NCBI RefSeq assembly: GCF_024330105.1
Contig: NZ_JANDHW010000006.1
Coordinates: 182,437 to 246,436, forward strand
DNA: 64,000 nucleotides
Direction: 5' to 3'
From: Coprobacter tertius
GTDB taxonomy: Bacteria; Bacteroidota; Bacteroidia; Bacteroidales; Coprobacteraceae
In this document: positions 1 through 7,830 of the stretch, in pieces
Layout: each line of letters starts with the position of its first letter
Position numbering within the stretch: the first letter of the stretch is position 1
The notes under the pieces: model-generated
Seen by the model: only the letters and a program-made list of their open reading frames with translations
The model's database searches: none
Told to the model about the DNA's origin: nothing
Made by a program: the position numbers and the translations under genes

Positions 1-449
<449 letters not shown>

Positions 450-458
450 AACCGTAAA

Positions 459-1028
459 ATGGAAAGAATAACAGATTTCCATCACTGTCTATCAGGATCT
501 ATATCTCGAAATTTCGTTGATAAGATTGTTCGGTCTGTACTCAATCATCCGGACGATTTTAAAATGTTATATTCCCTGATTACAACCAGTGAAACAAAAA
601 TATCTTGGAGAGCCGCATGGGCATGTGAAAAATTATGCAAAGAACGGCCCGAATGGTTCATTCCATTATACAATGAGCTATCGGAATCGGCACAAAGCTG
701 CCAACATGAGGGAACTAAACGATTACTTCTTTCCATCATTTACCATTTGCCGATCCCCGAAAAGCTACCGATATGCCTTCTTGATTTCTGTATCGAAAAA
801 ATGCTCGATCCAGAAGAAAGTATCGCCGTGCAATCTCTTTGCATTAAAATCGCATTCGAGATCGCCTGTCAGCAGCCCGATTTATTGTACGAGTTAAAAC
901 TATATCTGGAAAATACCAATACAGAGTATTATTCAACTGCCGTAAAAAGTACGGTAAGAATTATATTAAAAAAGATTTCACAAATGAAATCAGAAAAAAA
1001 AGACCGAATATGTTCTCAGAAGAATTAG
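459..1028 (+). CDS. HEAT-repeat-like protein of unknown function within the thiamine operon
   Basis: A 189-residue protein without signal peptide or membrane segment. It is almost wholly alpha-helical in appearance, with repeated helix pairs such as TKISWRAAWACEKLCKERP and SIAVQSLCIKIAFEIACQQP that look like HEAT/armadillo repeats, a fold used for protein or nucleic-acid binding. It begins 9 bases after thiC, and its last 19 bases overlap the start of thiH, so it is translated as part of the operon. The tail is lysine-rich (KSEKKDRICSQKN). The function is not known to me; a scaffold for the thiamine enzymes is only a guess from context. Other possibilities are a DNA-alkylation-repair-like helical protein or an unrelated passenger. 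Confidence 0.75.
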   Translation: MERITDFHHCLSGSISRNFVDKIVRSVLNHPDDFKMLYSLITTSETKISWRAAWACEKLCKERPEWFIPLYNELSESAQSCQHEGTKRLLLSIIYHLPIPEKLPICLLDFCIEKMLDPEESIAVQSLCIKIAFEIACQQPDLLYELKLYLENTNTEYYSTAVKSTVRIILKKISQMKSEKKDRICSQKN

Positions 1029-2161
1029 AAAAAATATCGTGGGAAGAAACAACTCGCGATATTTACGCAAAAACAGCCTCTGACGTCGAATTCGCGTTGA
1101 GCAAACAACGGTTACTCGATATCGAAGATTTTAAGGCTCTTATTTCTCCCGCTGCCATTCCTTATCTGGAAACGATGGCACAATTAAGTCGAAAATATAC
1201 ACTCGAGCGCTTCGGGAAAACTATTTCGATGTTCGTACCCTTATACATTACCAATTCGTGTACCAACTTTTGCATTTATTGCGGATTTAACCATAACAAT
1301 CCGATGCAACGGGTTATCCTTAATGAAGAAGAGATTGTAAATGAATACAAGGCCATTAAAAAACTGGCTCCATTCGAAAATCTGCTGATTGTAACCGGAG
1401 AGAACCCAGCTAAAGCCGGTGTCCCCTATATAAAACGAGCTCTCGAACTTGCAAAACCCTATTTTTCTAATCTCCAAATCGAAGTCATGCCGTTAAAAGC
1501 TGAAGAGTACGAAGAACTTACCCACTCGGGACTCAACGGAGTTATCTGCTTTCAGGAGACCTATAATAAATCTAATTATAATATCTATCATCCTAAAGGG
1601 ATGAAATCGAAATTCGAATGGAGAGTAAACGGGTTCGACCGGATGGGACAAGCCGGTGTTCACAAAATAGGCATGGGAGTGCTTATAGGCCTCGAAGACT
1701 GGCGTACCGATATCACAATGATGGCATATCATCTGAGATATCTTCAAAAACATTACTGGAAAACAAAATACAGCGTAAATTTCCCACGTATGCGCCCCAG
1801 TGAAGGACACTTTAAACCGAATGTCATCATGAGCGACAAAGAACTCGCTCAAGTTACTTTCGCAATGCGGATCTTCGATCATGATGTAGATATTTCATAC
1901 TCTACTCGCGAAAATGCTGAATTCAGAAATCATATGGCAACGCTGGGAGTCACTACTATGAGCGCCGAAAGTAAAACAGAACCCGGAGGATATTTTACTT
2001 ATCCACAAGCACTCGAACAATTCCATGTCAGTGACGAACGTACTGCAGTACAAGTTGAGAAAGATCTGAAAGCATTGGGAAGAGAACCGGTCTGGAAAGA
2101 TTGGGATGAAGTTTTCGATCTCAGTACAATAAAAAATCGATATGGAAAACAAGCGATATGA
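1010..2161 (+). CDS. thiH: 2-iminoacetate synthase ThiH (tyrosine lyase)
   Basis: Radical-SAM enzyme that cleaves tyrosine to dehydroglycine (2-iminoacetate) and p-cresol, giving the glycine-derived part of the thiazole ring; it works with ThiG. At 383 residues it has the usual family length. The cluster motif CTNFCIYC (C-X3-C-X2-C) lies near residues 84-91, followed by GFNHNNP. The sequence YPRMRPS-like segment (FPRMRPSEG) and the C-terminal half are typical for ThiH. The start at 1010 overlaps the upstream HEAT-like gene by 19 bases, and the stop overlaps the thiF-like gene by 20 bases, pointing to translational coupling. Using ThiH rather than the oxidase ThiO fits an anaerobe. Confidence 0.96.
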   Translation: MFSEELEKISWEETTRDIYAKTASDVEFALSKQRLLDIEDFKALISPAAIPYLETMAQLSRKYTLERFGKTISMFVPLYITNSCTNFCIYCGFNHNNPMQRVILNEEEIVNEYKAIKKLAPFENLLIVTGENPAKAGVPYIKRALELAKPYFSNLQIEVMPLKAEEYEELTHSGLNGVICFQETYNKSNYNIYHPKGMKSKFEWRVNGFDRMGQAGVHKIGMGVLIGLEDWRTDITMMAYHLRYLQKHYWKTKYSVNFPRMRPSEGHFKPNVIMSDKELAQVTFAMRIFDHDVDISYSTRENAEFRNHMATLGVTTMSAESKTEPGGYFTYPQALEQFHVSDERTAVQVEKDLKALGREPVWKDWDEVFDLSTIKNRYGKQAI

Positions 2162-2840
2162 ACGCCATCTCCTACTGAAGGAAATCGGTGAAGAAGGACA
2201 GCGGAAGTTGCAAGAGGCTTCCGTATTATTAGTAGGTGTCGGAGGATTAGGCTCCCCTATCGCTTTATATTTAACAGCTGCCGGTATAGGACGTATCGGA
2301 CTAATTGATGGCGATGTCGTATCAGAAAGTAATTTGCAACGACAAGTTTTGTACACTGAAAAAGAAATCGGTCTGCTCAAAGTCAGATGTGCTAAACAGC
2401 GCTTACAAGCTTTGTCGTCCGGAACAGAAATAGAAATTTATCCCGATTTCCTTGCCCCCGAAAACGCAGAAAATATAATTAAACAATATGATATTATCGT
2501 CGATGGATGTGATAATTATACGACACGTTATCTCATTAACGATACCTGCATAAAGACCGGAAAACCTTATGTATATGGTACCATCGGTGAATTTCAAGGG
2601 CAAGTTTCGGTATTTAACTACCAAAATGGAATGACTTACCGTGACCTATACCCAGACGAAGTCGAACTAAAATCTATTCCTAAGGCCACAGCCGGAGTAC
2701 TGGGAGTCGTTCCGGGTATTATTGGTTGTACCGAAGCAGCCGAAGTAATTAAACTCATTACCGGTTGCGGAGAAGTACTACGTAATCGTTTGTTTACAAT
2801 CGATGTTCTCTCGATGCAAACACAAATATTACAACTCTAA
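2142..2840 (+). CDS. thiF: ThiF/MoeB/HesA-type adenylyltransferase (sulfur-carrier activating enzyme)
   Basis: E1-like enzyme expected to adenylate the C-terminal glycine of ThiS in thiazole synthesis. It has 232 residues. The nucleotide-binding loop GVGGLGSP lies at about residues 32-39, with SNLQRQ (catalytic Arg region) and VDGCDNYTTRYL further on, and the C-terminal part TAGVLGVVPGIIG is typical. Two things are missing: the paired CxxC zinc motifs of E. coli ThiF/MoeB, and any Cys in the crossover loop just before AGVLG, where the sequence reads ELKSIPKAT. The family is clear and position in the thi operon favours ThiF over MoeB. It is the last gene of the operon, followed at once by a terminator. 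Confidence 0.88.
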   Translation: MENKRYERHLLLKEIGEEGQRKLQEASVLLVGVGGLGSPIALYLTAAGIGRIGLIDGDVVSESNLQRQVLYTEKEIGLLKVRCAKQRLQALSSGTEIEIYPDFLAPENAENIIKQYDIIVDGCDNYTTRYLINDTCIKTGKPYVYGTIGEFQGQVSVFNYQNGMTYRDLYPDEVELKSIPKATAGVLGVVPGIIGCTEAAEVIKLITGCGEVLRNRLFTIDVLSMQTQILQL

Positions 2841-2852
2841 AAATATGGGTAC

Positions 2853-2886
2853 ATCCTCCTGTTTCGTTTGGAACAGGAGGATTTTA
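2853..2886 (+). terminator. Rho-independent terminator of the thiamine operon
   Basis: A perfect 11-bp stem (2853-2863 with 2872-2882), 8-base loop, and a T-rich tail (TTTTATTTTT). It starts 12 bases after the thiF-like stop. Confidence 0.85.
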
Positions 2887-2898
2887 TTTTTATCTTCG
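2867..2898 (+). promoter_or_regulatory. Candidate Bacteroidetes-type promoter for the S46 peptidase gene
   Basis: TTTG at 2867-2870 and TATCTTCG at 2891-2898 (7 of 8 to TAnnTTTG), spacer 20 bases. It overlaps the terminator of the thi operon and would give a leader of about 40 bases before the ATG at 2944. Assigned by matching the known consensus only. Confidence 0.5.
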
Positions 2899-2943
2899 TG
2901 CAGGATATTAATGATAATTTATCGTCTTGTATAAATATTCCTT

Positions 2944-5109
2944 ATGAAATTAAGAAAACTACTTGCCGGAGCATTAGCTCTCGTTACTATTACACCTGCC
3001 TATTGCGACGAAGGAATGTGGCTTTTACCCCTGCTGAACCAGCAAAACATTTCCCAAATGAAAGGCCTTGGTCTCGAACTTTGCGCAGAGGACATTTACC
3101 ATCCCGATTCAGTATCCTTAAAAGACGCTGTTGTAATATTTGGCGGTGGTTGTACAGGAGAAGTAATTTCGCCAGAAGGTTTGGTACTGACCAACCATCA
3201 TTGCGGTTATAGTTATATACAACAACATAGCACCGTAGAAAACGATTTACTTACCAACGGATTTTGGGCAAAAAACAAAAAAGAAGAGTTGCCGAATCCC
3301 GGGCTTACGGTAAAATTTATCGATAAAATAGAGGATGTAACCGATTATGTCAATGACGAACTTCGTAAAGATACGTCGAATTACATTCTCAAATATCTTT
3401 CTTCTTCTTTTTTGAATCGGCTTGCACAAAAACGAGTCGGAGAAGAATACCTCAAATCACATCCTGGAATACTGGTAGAAATCAAGCCTTTTTATGGTGG
3501 TAATAAATATTATATGTTTACCCAAAAAGTATATTCGGATATACGAATGGTGGGTGCTCCCCCCTCATCGATAGGGAAATACGGCGCCGACACAGATAAC
3601 TGGATGTGGCCCAGACATACGGGAGATTTTTCTCTTTTCCGCATTTATGCCGATTCTGATGGAAATCCGGCTCCCTACTCAGAAAATAATGTACCCCTGC
3701 GACCTAAAAAATATTTTAGCTTATCAACCGGAGGCATAAAAGAAAATGATTTTGTAATGCTTATGGGATTCCCCGGACGTACAAATCATTTTTATACTCC
3801 GTCAGAAGTTAAAGAAAGAAGAGATATCGAAAACAGCATCCGGGTCGAAGTCAGAGATTGCAGACAAAAGGTTTTACTGGATGAAATGTTGGCAAGCGAT
3901 AAAGTACGCATACAATATTCGAGTAAATATGCCAGTTCTACCAACAGTTATAAAAGTTCGAAAGGTATGAACAAAATGATCGACCATCAACAACTTATCC
4001 CGCTAAAAGAAAAACAACAGGCCGATCTATTCGAATGGGCAAAAAATAATAATCATCCCGAATATATTGCCGCTGCAATTACAATCGATAGTGTAGTCGA
4101 AGCTCGATCCGAACTGAAAAAAAGACTTCAATATCTCGATGAGGCACTTATACTCGGAATAGAAATTACCAGACCGCTCGCCAATCGACAAAGTATTATT
4201 GAAGCTAAAAATGCCGGATCAAAAAAACTTACCGATAACGGAATCGCTAAAGCCCAGCTAATGTGGGATAAATATCAAAACAAAGATTACGACCCCGAAG
4301 TCGATAAAAAAGCGGCTAAAGCTCTGCTAAAATTATATGCTTCGAAAATAGCACCGGAAGACAGGCCGTCTTTCTTCAATATTATCCACAAAAAATATAA
4401 AGACGATATAGACCGATATATAGACAATCTATTCACACAATCGATATTTACCGACAAAAAACGTTTTGATCGTTTCATTAAAAATCCGTTGATAAAAACT
4501 TTCGAAAACGACGGGATGGTGCAATTTGCCAATTCGATATATATAGAACGTGCACGCCTGTTGAAAGAACTAGATAAATTCGACAACCAAATAGAACCGG
4601 CCCATCGTACTTATATTAAAGGATTGATGGAAATAAACGGTGATAAACCGATTTATCCCGACGCGAATTTTACGATACGGTTGACTTATGGTCAGGTGAT
4701 GCCCCTCTCTCCATCGGATGCGATCGACTACCGATATTATACGACTACCGAAGGAGTTATCGAAAAAGAGGACTCCACAAACTGGGAATATATACTGGCT
4801 CCTAAACTAAAAGCATTACATAGAGCACACGATTTCGGAAAATACGCTCGTAGAGACGGGAAAATGCCGGTAAATTTTATTGCCAATACCCATACTACAG
4901 GAGGTAATTCGGGCAGTCCCGTCATGAATTCGAAAGGAGAGCTGGTGGGCATAGGATTCGATCGTAACTGGGAAGGCATCAGCGGAGATATACAATATCA
5001 GAAAAAATACCAACGTACCATCTGTGTCGATATCCGTTATATACTCTTTATCATCGACAAATATGCTAATGCCTCTTATCTGCTGGAAGAACTCGATATA
5101 AAGAATTAA
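2944..5109 (+). CDS. S46 family dipeptidyl-peptidase, DPP11-like (Asp/Glu-specific)
   Basis: Secreted serine peptidase that removes dipeptides from the N-terminus of oligopeptides in the periplasm, supplying amino acids to a peptide-fermenting cell. It has 721 residues, with a signal peptide in residues 1 to about 21 and the mature start DEGMWLLP typical of S46. The triad can be placed: His86 in TNHHCGY, Asp228 in RHTGDF, Ser656 in GGNSGSP. Each is one residue beyond the numbering known for Porphyromonas gingivalis DPP11 (85, 227, 655). Arg674 in GFDRNWEG corresponds to the Arg673 that gives DPP11 its preference for acidic P1 residues, where DPP7 has Gly. The gene appears monocistronic, with its own promoter and a hairpin after it. 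Function is firm; acidic specificity is inferred from that one residue. Confidence 0.94.
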   Translation: MKLRKLLAGALALVTITPAYCDEGMWLLPLLNQQNISQMKGLGLELCAEDIYHPDSVSLKDAVVIFGGGCTGEVISPEGLVLTNHHCGYSYIQQHSTVENDLLTNGFWAKNKKEELPNPGLTVKFIDKIEDVTDYVNDELRKDTSNYILKYLSSSFLNRLAQKRVGEEYLKSHPGILVEIKPFYGGNKYYMFTQKVYSDIRMVGAPPSSIGKYGADTDNWMWPRHTGDFSLFRIYADSDGNPAPYSENNVPLRPKKYFSLSTGGIKENDFVMLMGFPGRTNHFYTPSEVKERRDIENSIRVEVRDCRQKVLLDEMLASDKVRIQYSSKYASSTNSYKSSKGMNKMIDHQQLIPLKEKQQADLFEWAKNNNHPEYIAAAITIDSVVEARSELKKRLQYLDEALILGIEITRPLANRQSIIEAKNAGSKKLTDNGIAKAQLMWDKYQNKDYDPEVDKKAAKALLKLYASKIAPEDRPSFFNIIHKKYKDDIDRYIDNLFTQSIFTDKKRFDRFIKNPLIKTFENDGMVQFANSIYIERARLLKELDKFDNQIEPAHRTYIKGLMEINGDKPIYPDANFTIRLTYGQVMPLSPSDAIDYRYYTTTEGVIEKEDSTNWEYILAPKLKALHRAHDFGKYARRDGKMPVNFIANTHTTGGNSGSPVMNSKGELVGIGFDRNWEGISGDIQYQKKYQRTICVDIRYILFIIDKYANASYLLEELDIKN

Positions 5110-5139
5110 TTAAATCAACACGCCATTTATTCTATAATA

Positions 5140-5180
5140 CAATACCCCTTAAAGCATATGATCTGCTTTAAGGGGTATTG
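5140..5180. terminator. Perfect 17-bp inverted repeat after the S46 peptidase gene
   Basis: 5140-5156 pairs perfectly with 5164-5180 around a 7-base loop. It lies 30 bases after the stop codon. No good T-run follows on either strand, so it may act as a 3' stabilising stem or a weak terminator. Confidence 0.6.
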
Positions 5181-5425
5181 CATTAAAATATTATATTCAT
5201 TTGTATTACATAAGTACGAAGCACCAGAGCAGTCAGGAATTTTCTATACGACAAGTTCCTAGTCCCTCGCTTCATATTTGATCATATTTAATATATGACG
5301 TCAAAGTATGAGGATAAAAGCCAACAAAACAATCTCTATTTTTTGGAATAAATATTCTATTATTAATATTATAAATCGGATGATTAAAAAATATATTATA
5401 TTTACCTCCAAAATATTCAGTTTAT
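5181..5425 (+). other. Gap between the S46 peptidase hairpin and the AraC regulator gene
   Basis: The whole gap from 5110 to 5425 is 316 bases. After the hairpin it holds no convincing open frame, RNA gene or full promoter. An AT-rich patch near 5271-5297 (two ATATTT stretches around GATC) and a TATATTTA box near 5396-5403 (7 of 8 to the -7 consensus, no good -33) are the only things that stand out. It should carry the promoter of the AraC gene. Confidence 0.4.
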
Positions 5426-6277
5426 ATGGAAGAGAACCTACCGAAGTTCGACATTCCCGAAAATTTTATAGTTGGAGACGATATTTCTGGCGATATCCTG
5501 AATCTTTATGGAAAGTTTCCCTGTAAAATCAAATCGGGCATATTTGTCCTATGTATGCAGGGAAGTATAAAGGCGAGGATTAATTTATCGGAATATGAAG
5601 TAAAACCTTACGATTTCGTAACCCTTCCTCCCGAAAGTTTTATACAGATACGGGAAACCAGCAGCGATGTCCATCTCTATTTCGCTGCATTTTCTTCTCA
5701 TTTTATCGACCGAATCAACTTTATTAAAACAACTGCAGACTTTTTACCGGTAATTACGGAGAATCCGGTACTGAGTCTGACAAAAGAGGCTGCTTCTCTG
5801 TGTGAAGATTTTTTTTCATTAATGATAAAATCTCATGCCTATTCCGATTCGATAGGCATTAAAAATATGGAAATAACTCGATCGGTACTGAATCTGATCA
5901 TTCAATTGACAACTGAAATATATAAAAAACACACCGAATGGAAACAGACATCAGCAACTCGGGAGAATGAAATCTACAAAGAATTCATTCAAATGGCCAT
6001 GACGCATTATATGAAAGAACATAGTGTATCCTACTACGCATCCCAATTAGGAATTACTTTACAGCATTTTTGTTCAACGATTAAAAAAGTTACCGGTAAA
6101 ACGGCTTCGGAAATCATTATGATTATTATTATCATGGATGCAAAAGCCCAATTGAAATCGACAAATCTTCCGATAAAGAAAATCGCTTACTCTTTAGGAT
6201 TTACAAATCAGGCATTTTTTAACAAATATTTTAAACAGCACGTAGGAATGACTCCGAAAGAATACCGGAACAGCTAA
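5426..6277 (+). CDS. AraC-family transcriptional regulator
   Basis: A 283-residue one-component regulator. The first 170 or so residues look like a cupin-type sensing domain (YEVKPYDFVTLPPESF). The last 100 residues carry the two helix-turn-helix units of AraC proteins: VSYYASQLGITLQHFCSTIKK and IKKIAYSLGFTNQAFFNKYFK, ending MTPKEYRNS. The linker helix between them is unusually rich in isoleucine (EIIMIIIIMDAKAQL) although its length matches the family. The gene stands alone, convergent with the first RND operon, so its target cannot be read from position; the efflux operon downstream or its own gene are possible. Similar regulators in this phylum bind the promoters of RND pumps, but nothing here proves it. 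Confidence 0.93.
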   Translation: MEENLPKFDIPENFIVGDDISGDILNLYGKFPCKIKSGIFVLCMQGSIKARINLSEYEVKPYDFVTLPPESFIQIRETSSDVHLYFAAFSSHFIDRINFIKTTADFLPVITENPVLSLTKEAASLCEDFFSLMIKSHAYSDSIGIKNMEITRSVLNLIIQLTTEIYKKHTEWKQTSATRENEIYKEFIQMAMTHYMKEHSVSYYASQLGITLQHFCSTIKKVTGKTASEIIMIIIIMDAKAQLKSTNLPIKKIAYSLGFTNQAFFNKYFKQHVGMTPKEYRNS

Positions 6278-6364
6278 TCTGAAAATTTTACTGTTTAAGA
6301 TTGATATCTTTTTTAATTCATCTTACATTTCCCCAATAAGTAAAGAAATCGATTAGAATAAAAT

Positions 6365-6407
6365 AAAAAAGGAGATTACGGGAGATCATTCGAAAATCTC
6401 CTTTTTT
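6365..6407. terminator. Bidirectional terminator between the AraC gene and the first RND operon
   Basis: A 12-bp stem (6365-6376 with 6396-6407) with A-run on the left and T-run on the right, so it can end transcripts from both convergent units. The loop is 19 bases. Confidence 0.8.
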
Positions 6408-6438
6408 ATAATTAACCTGATAACCGTAATTAAACAAA

Positions 6439-7818
6439 TCATTTTGTATACTCGCTATCATATCCGCCTCCTAAGGCATGATAAAGATTTATTACACCTT
6501 GTATCTCATCAAAACGATCTGAAACAACATCTAATTCAGCTTGTAAAAGTGTTTGTCGAGCAGTAATTACCTCCAGATAATTCTGAGAACTATAACGCAT
6601 CAATAGTTCTGAACTTCTGACGGCCGATTGCAGAGATAAAACTTGTTGCTGATCTATCTTCAGCTTTGCACGGGCCATTTGCCACTGTGCCAAAGCGTTA
6701 TTTACTTCAGTACCGGCATCCAGCAGACTTTGCCGAAACGAAAGCAACGCTGCCTCCTGTTGAGCTTTAGCTACTTTTAAATTTGCAATATTCTGCCCCC
6801 GATTAAAAAGAGGTTGAACCAATGAACCGACCGCGGAAAAAAGCCATTGCCCCGGATTTGTTATAGCTGTACCTACAGCATTTGTCCATCCCCCCGAACC
6901 ACTAAGGGTTATAGAAGGATAAAAAGAAGCTCGAGCCTGATTGGTAATATAAAAAGCAGCAGCTAACTCCGCTTCACTTTGCTTTATATCAGGCCTACGC
7001 TGCAATAATTGTAACGGAACCCCGACGGTTAACGTATCAGGGAAAGACTGACAGTTCAAAGTTGAACGTTCGATTGATTGCGAAACAAAACCTAACAATG
7101 CAGATAACGTATTCTCTATTTCACTAATTTGCCTTTCTATCGAAAGTAAAGACGCATCTACCGATAATTTACTGGCTTCGGTTTGAGCCACAGCCATATC
7201 GGTGGTTTGTCCGGCTTTTTTCAAAGCCTGCATCGCACGTAAATTCTCTGACCAGTTCTCTGCCGTACGTTTACTAATTTCAAGCTGTTCGTCGAGCATC
7301 AATAATGTATAATAACTATTGGCAATGGTCGCAACAAGCTGAGTTTGTACCGCCTGACGGTAAGCTTCGCTCTGTTCAAGCACTGCTTTCGCTTCTCTCT
7401 TAGCATTTGTAACTCGGCCGAATATATCAAGCTCCCAGTCGGCTGCCACCGCGAAATTATAAGTTTTAACCGCTTTATTCCCTTTTTCACTCTTCAATGT
7501 TCCTTGAGGAGTAAGTGAAATCGAAGGTAAATATGCCAGTTTTGCCGAAGTAAGTAACGCTTCAGCTTCCTTCACCCGTAACCGGGCAATATTCAAATCG
7601 GTATTATTATTTATACCTGTTTCTATAAGTTGCTGCAATTTCGGATCGGTAAACAGCTCTCTCCAAGAAAGAAAGGCTATTGAAACCGTATCTGCCGGCT
7701 CCATAGGTAAACGATAAAGACTGTCGGTCATCTCCATTGCCGGCCGTTCATAAGTTCGATATATCGAACACCCGCCCAATATAGCCGACAGAAACAAACA
7801 TATTATTATCTTTTTCAT
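6439..7818 (-). CDS. RND system 1: outer membrane efflux lipoprotein (NodT/OprM type)
   Basis: TolC-family channel that carries substrates from the RND pump across the outer membrane. It has 459 residues and an N-terminal lipoprotein signal with lipobox LGGC, Cys17 being the likely lipidated residue. Two halves of long helices and beta segments are present; LQLLQRRPDIKQSEAELAAA is the standard NodT/OprM motif between the repeats, and LFNRGQN is the usual second-repeat signature. It is the last gene of an adaptor-pump-channel operon read on the minus strand, starting 12 bases after the pump gene ends. Confidence 0.95.
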   Translation of the reverse strand: MKKIIICLFLSAILGGCSIYRTYERPAMEMTDSLYRLPMEPADTVSIAFLSWRELFTDPKLQQLIETGINNNTDLNIARLRVKEAEALLTSAKLAYLPSISLTPQGTLKSEKGNKAVKTYNFAVAADWELDIFGRVTNAKREAKAVLEQSEAYRQAVQTQLVATIANSYYTLLMLDEQLEISKRTAENWSENLRAMQALKKAGQTTDMAVAQTEASKLSVDASLLSIERQISEIENTLSALLGFVSQSIERSTLNCQSFPDTLTVGVPLQLLQRRPDIKQSEAELAAAFYITNQARASFYPSITLSGSGGWTNAVGTAITNPGQWLFSAVGSLVQPLFNRGQNIANLKVAKAQQEAALLSFRQSLLDAGTEVNNALAQWQMARAKLKIDQQQVLSLQSAVRSSELLMRYSSQNYLEVITARQTLLQAELDVVSDRFDEIQGVINLYHALGGGYDSEYTK

Positions 7819-7830
7819 ACGATTTTTCGA

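Noticed and set aside
1895..2380. A 161-codon minus-strand frame across the thiH/thiF junction
   Set aside because: It covers the ends of two conserved genes on the plus strand and shows no protein-like features.
5140..5180. The 17-bp inverted repeat as an insertion-sequence end
   Set aside because: No transposase or partner copy is present, and its place 30 bases after a stop codon suits a 3' hairpin better.
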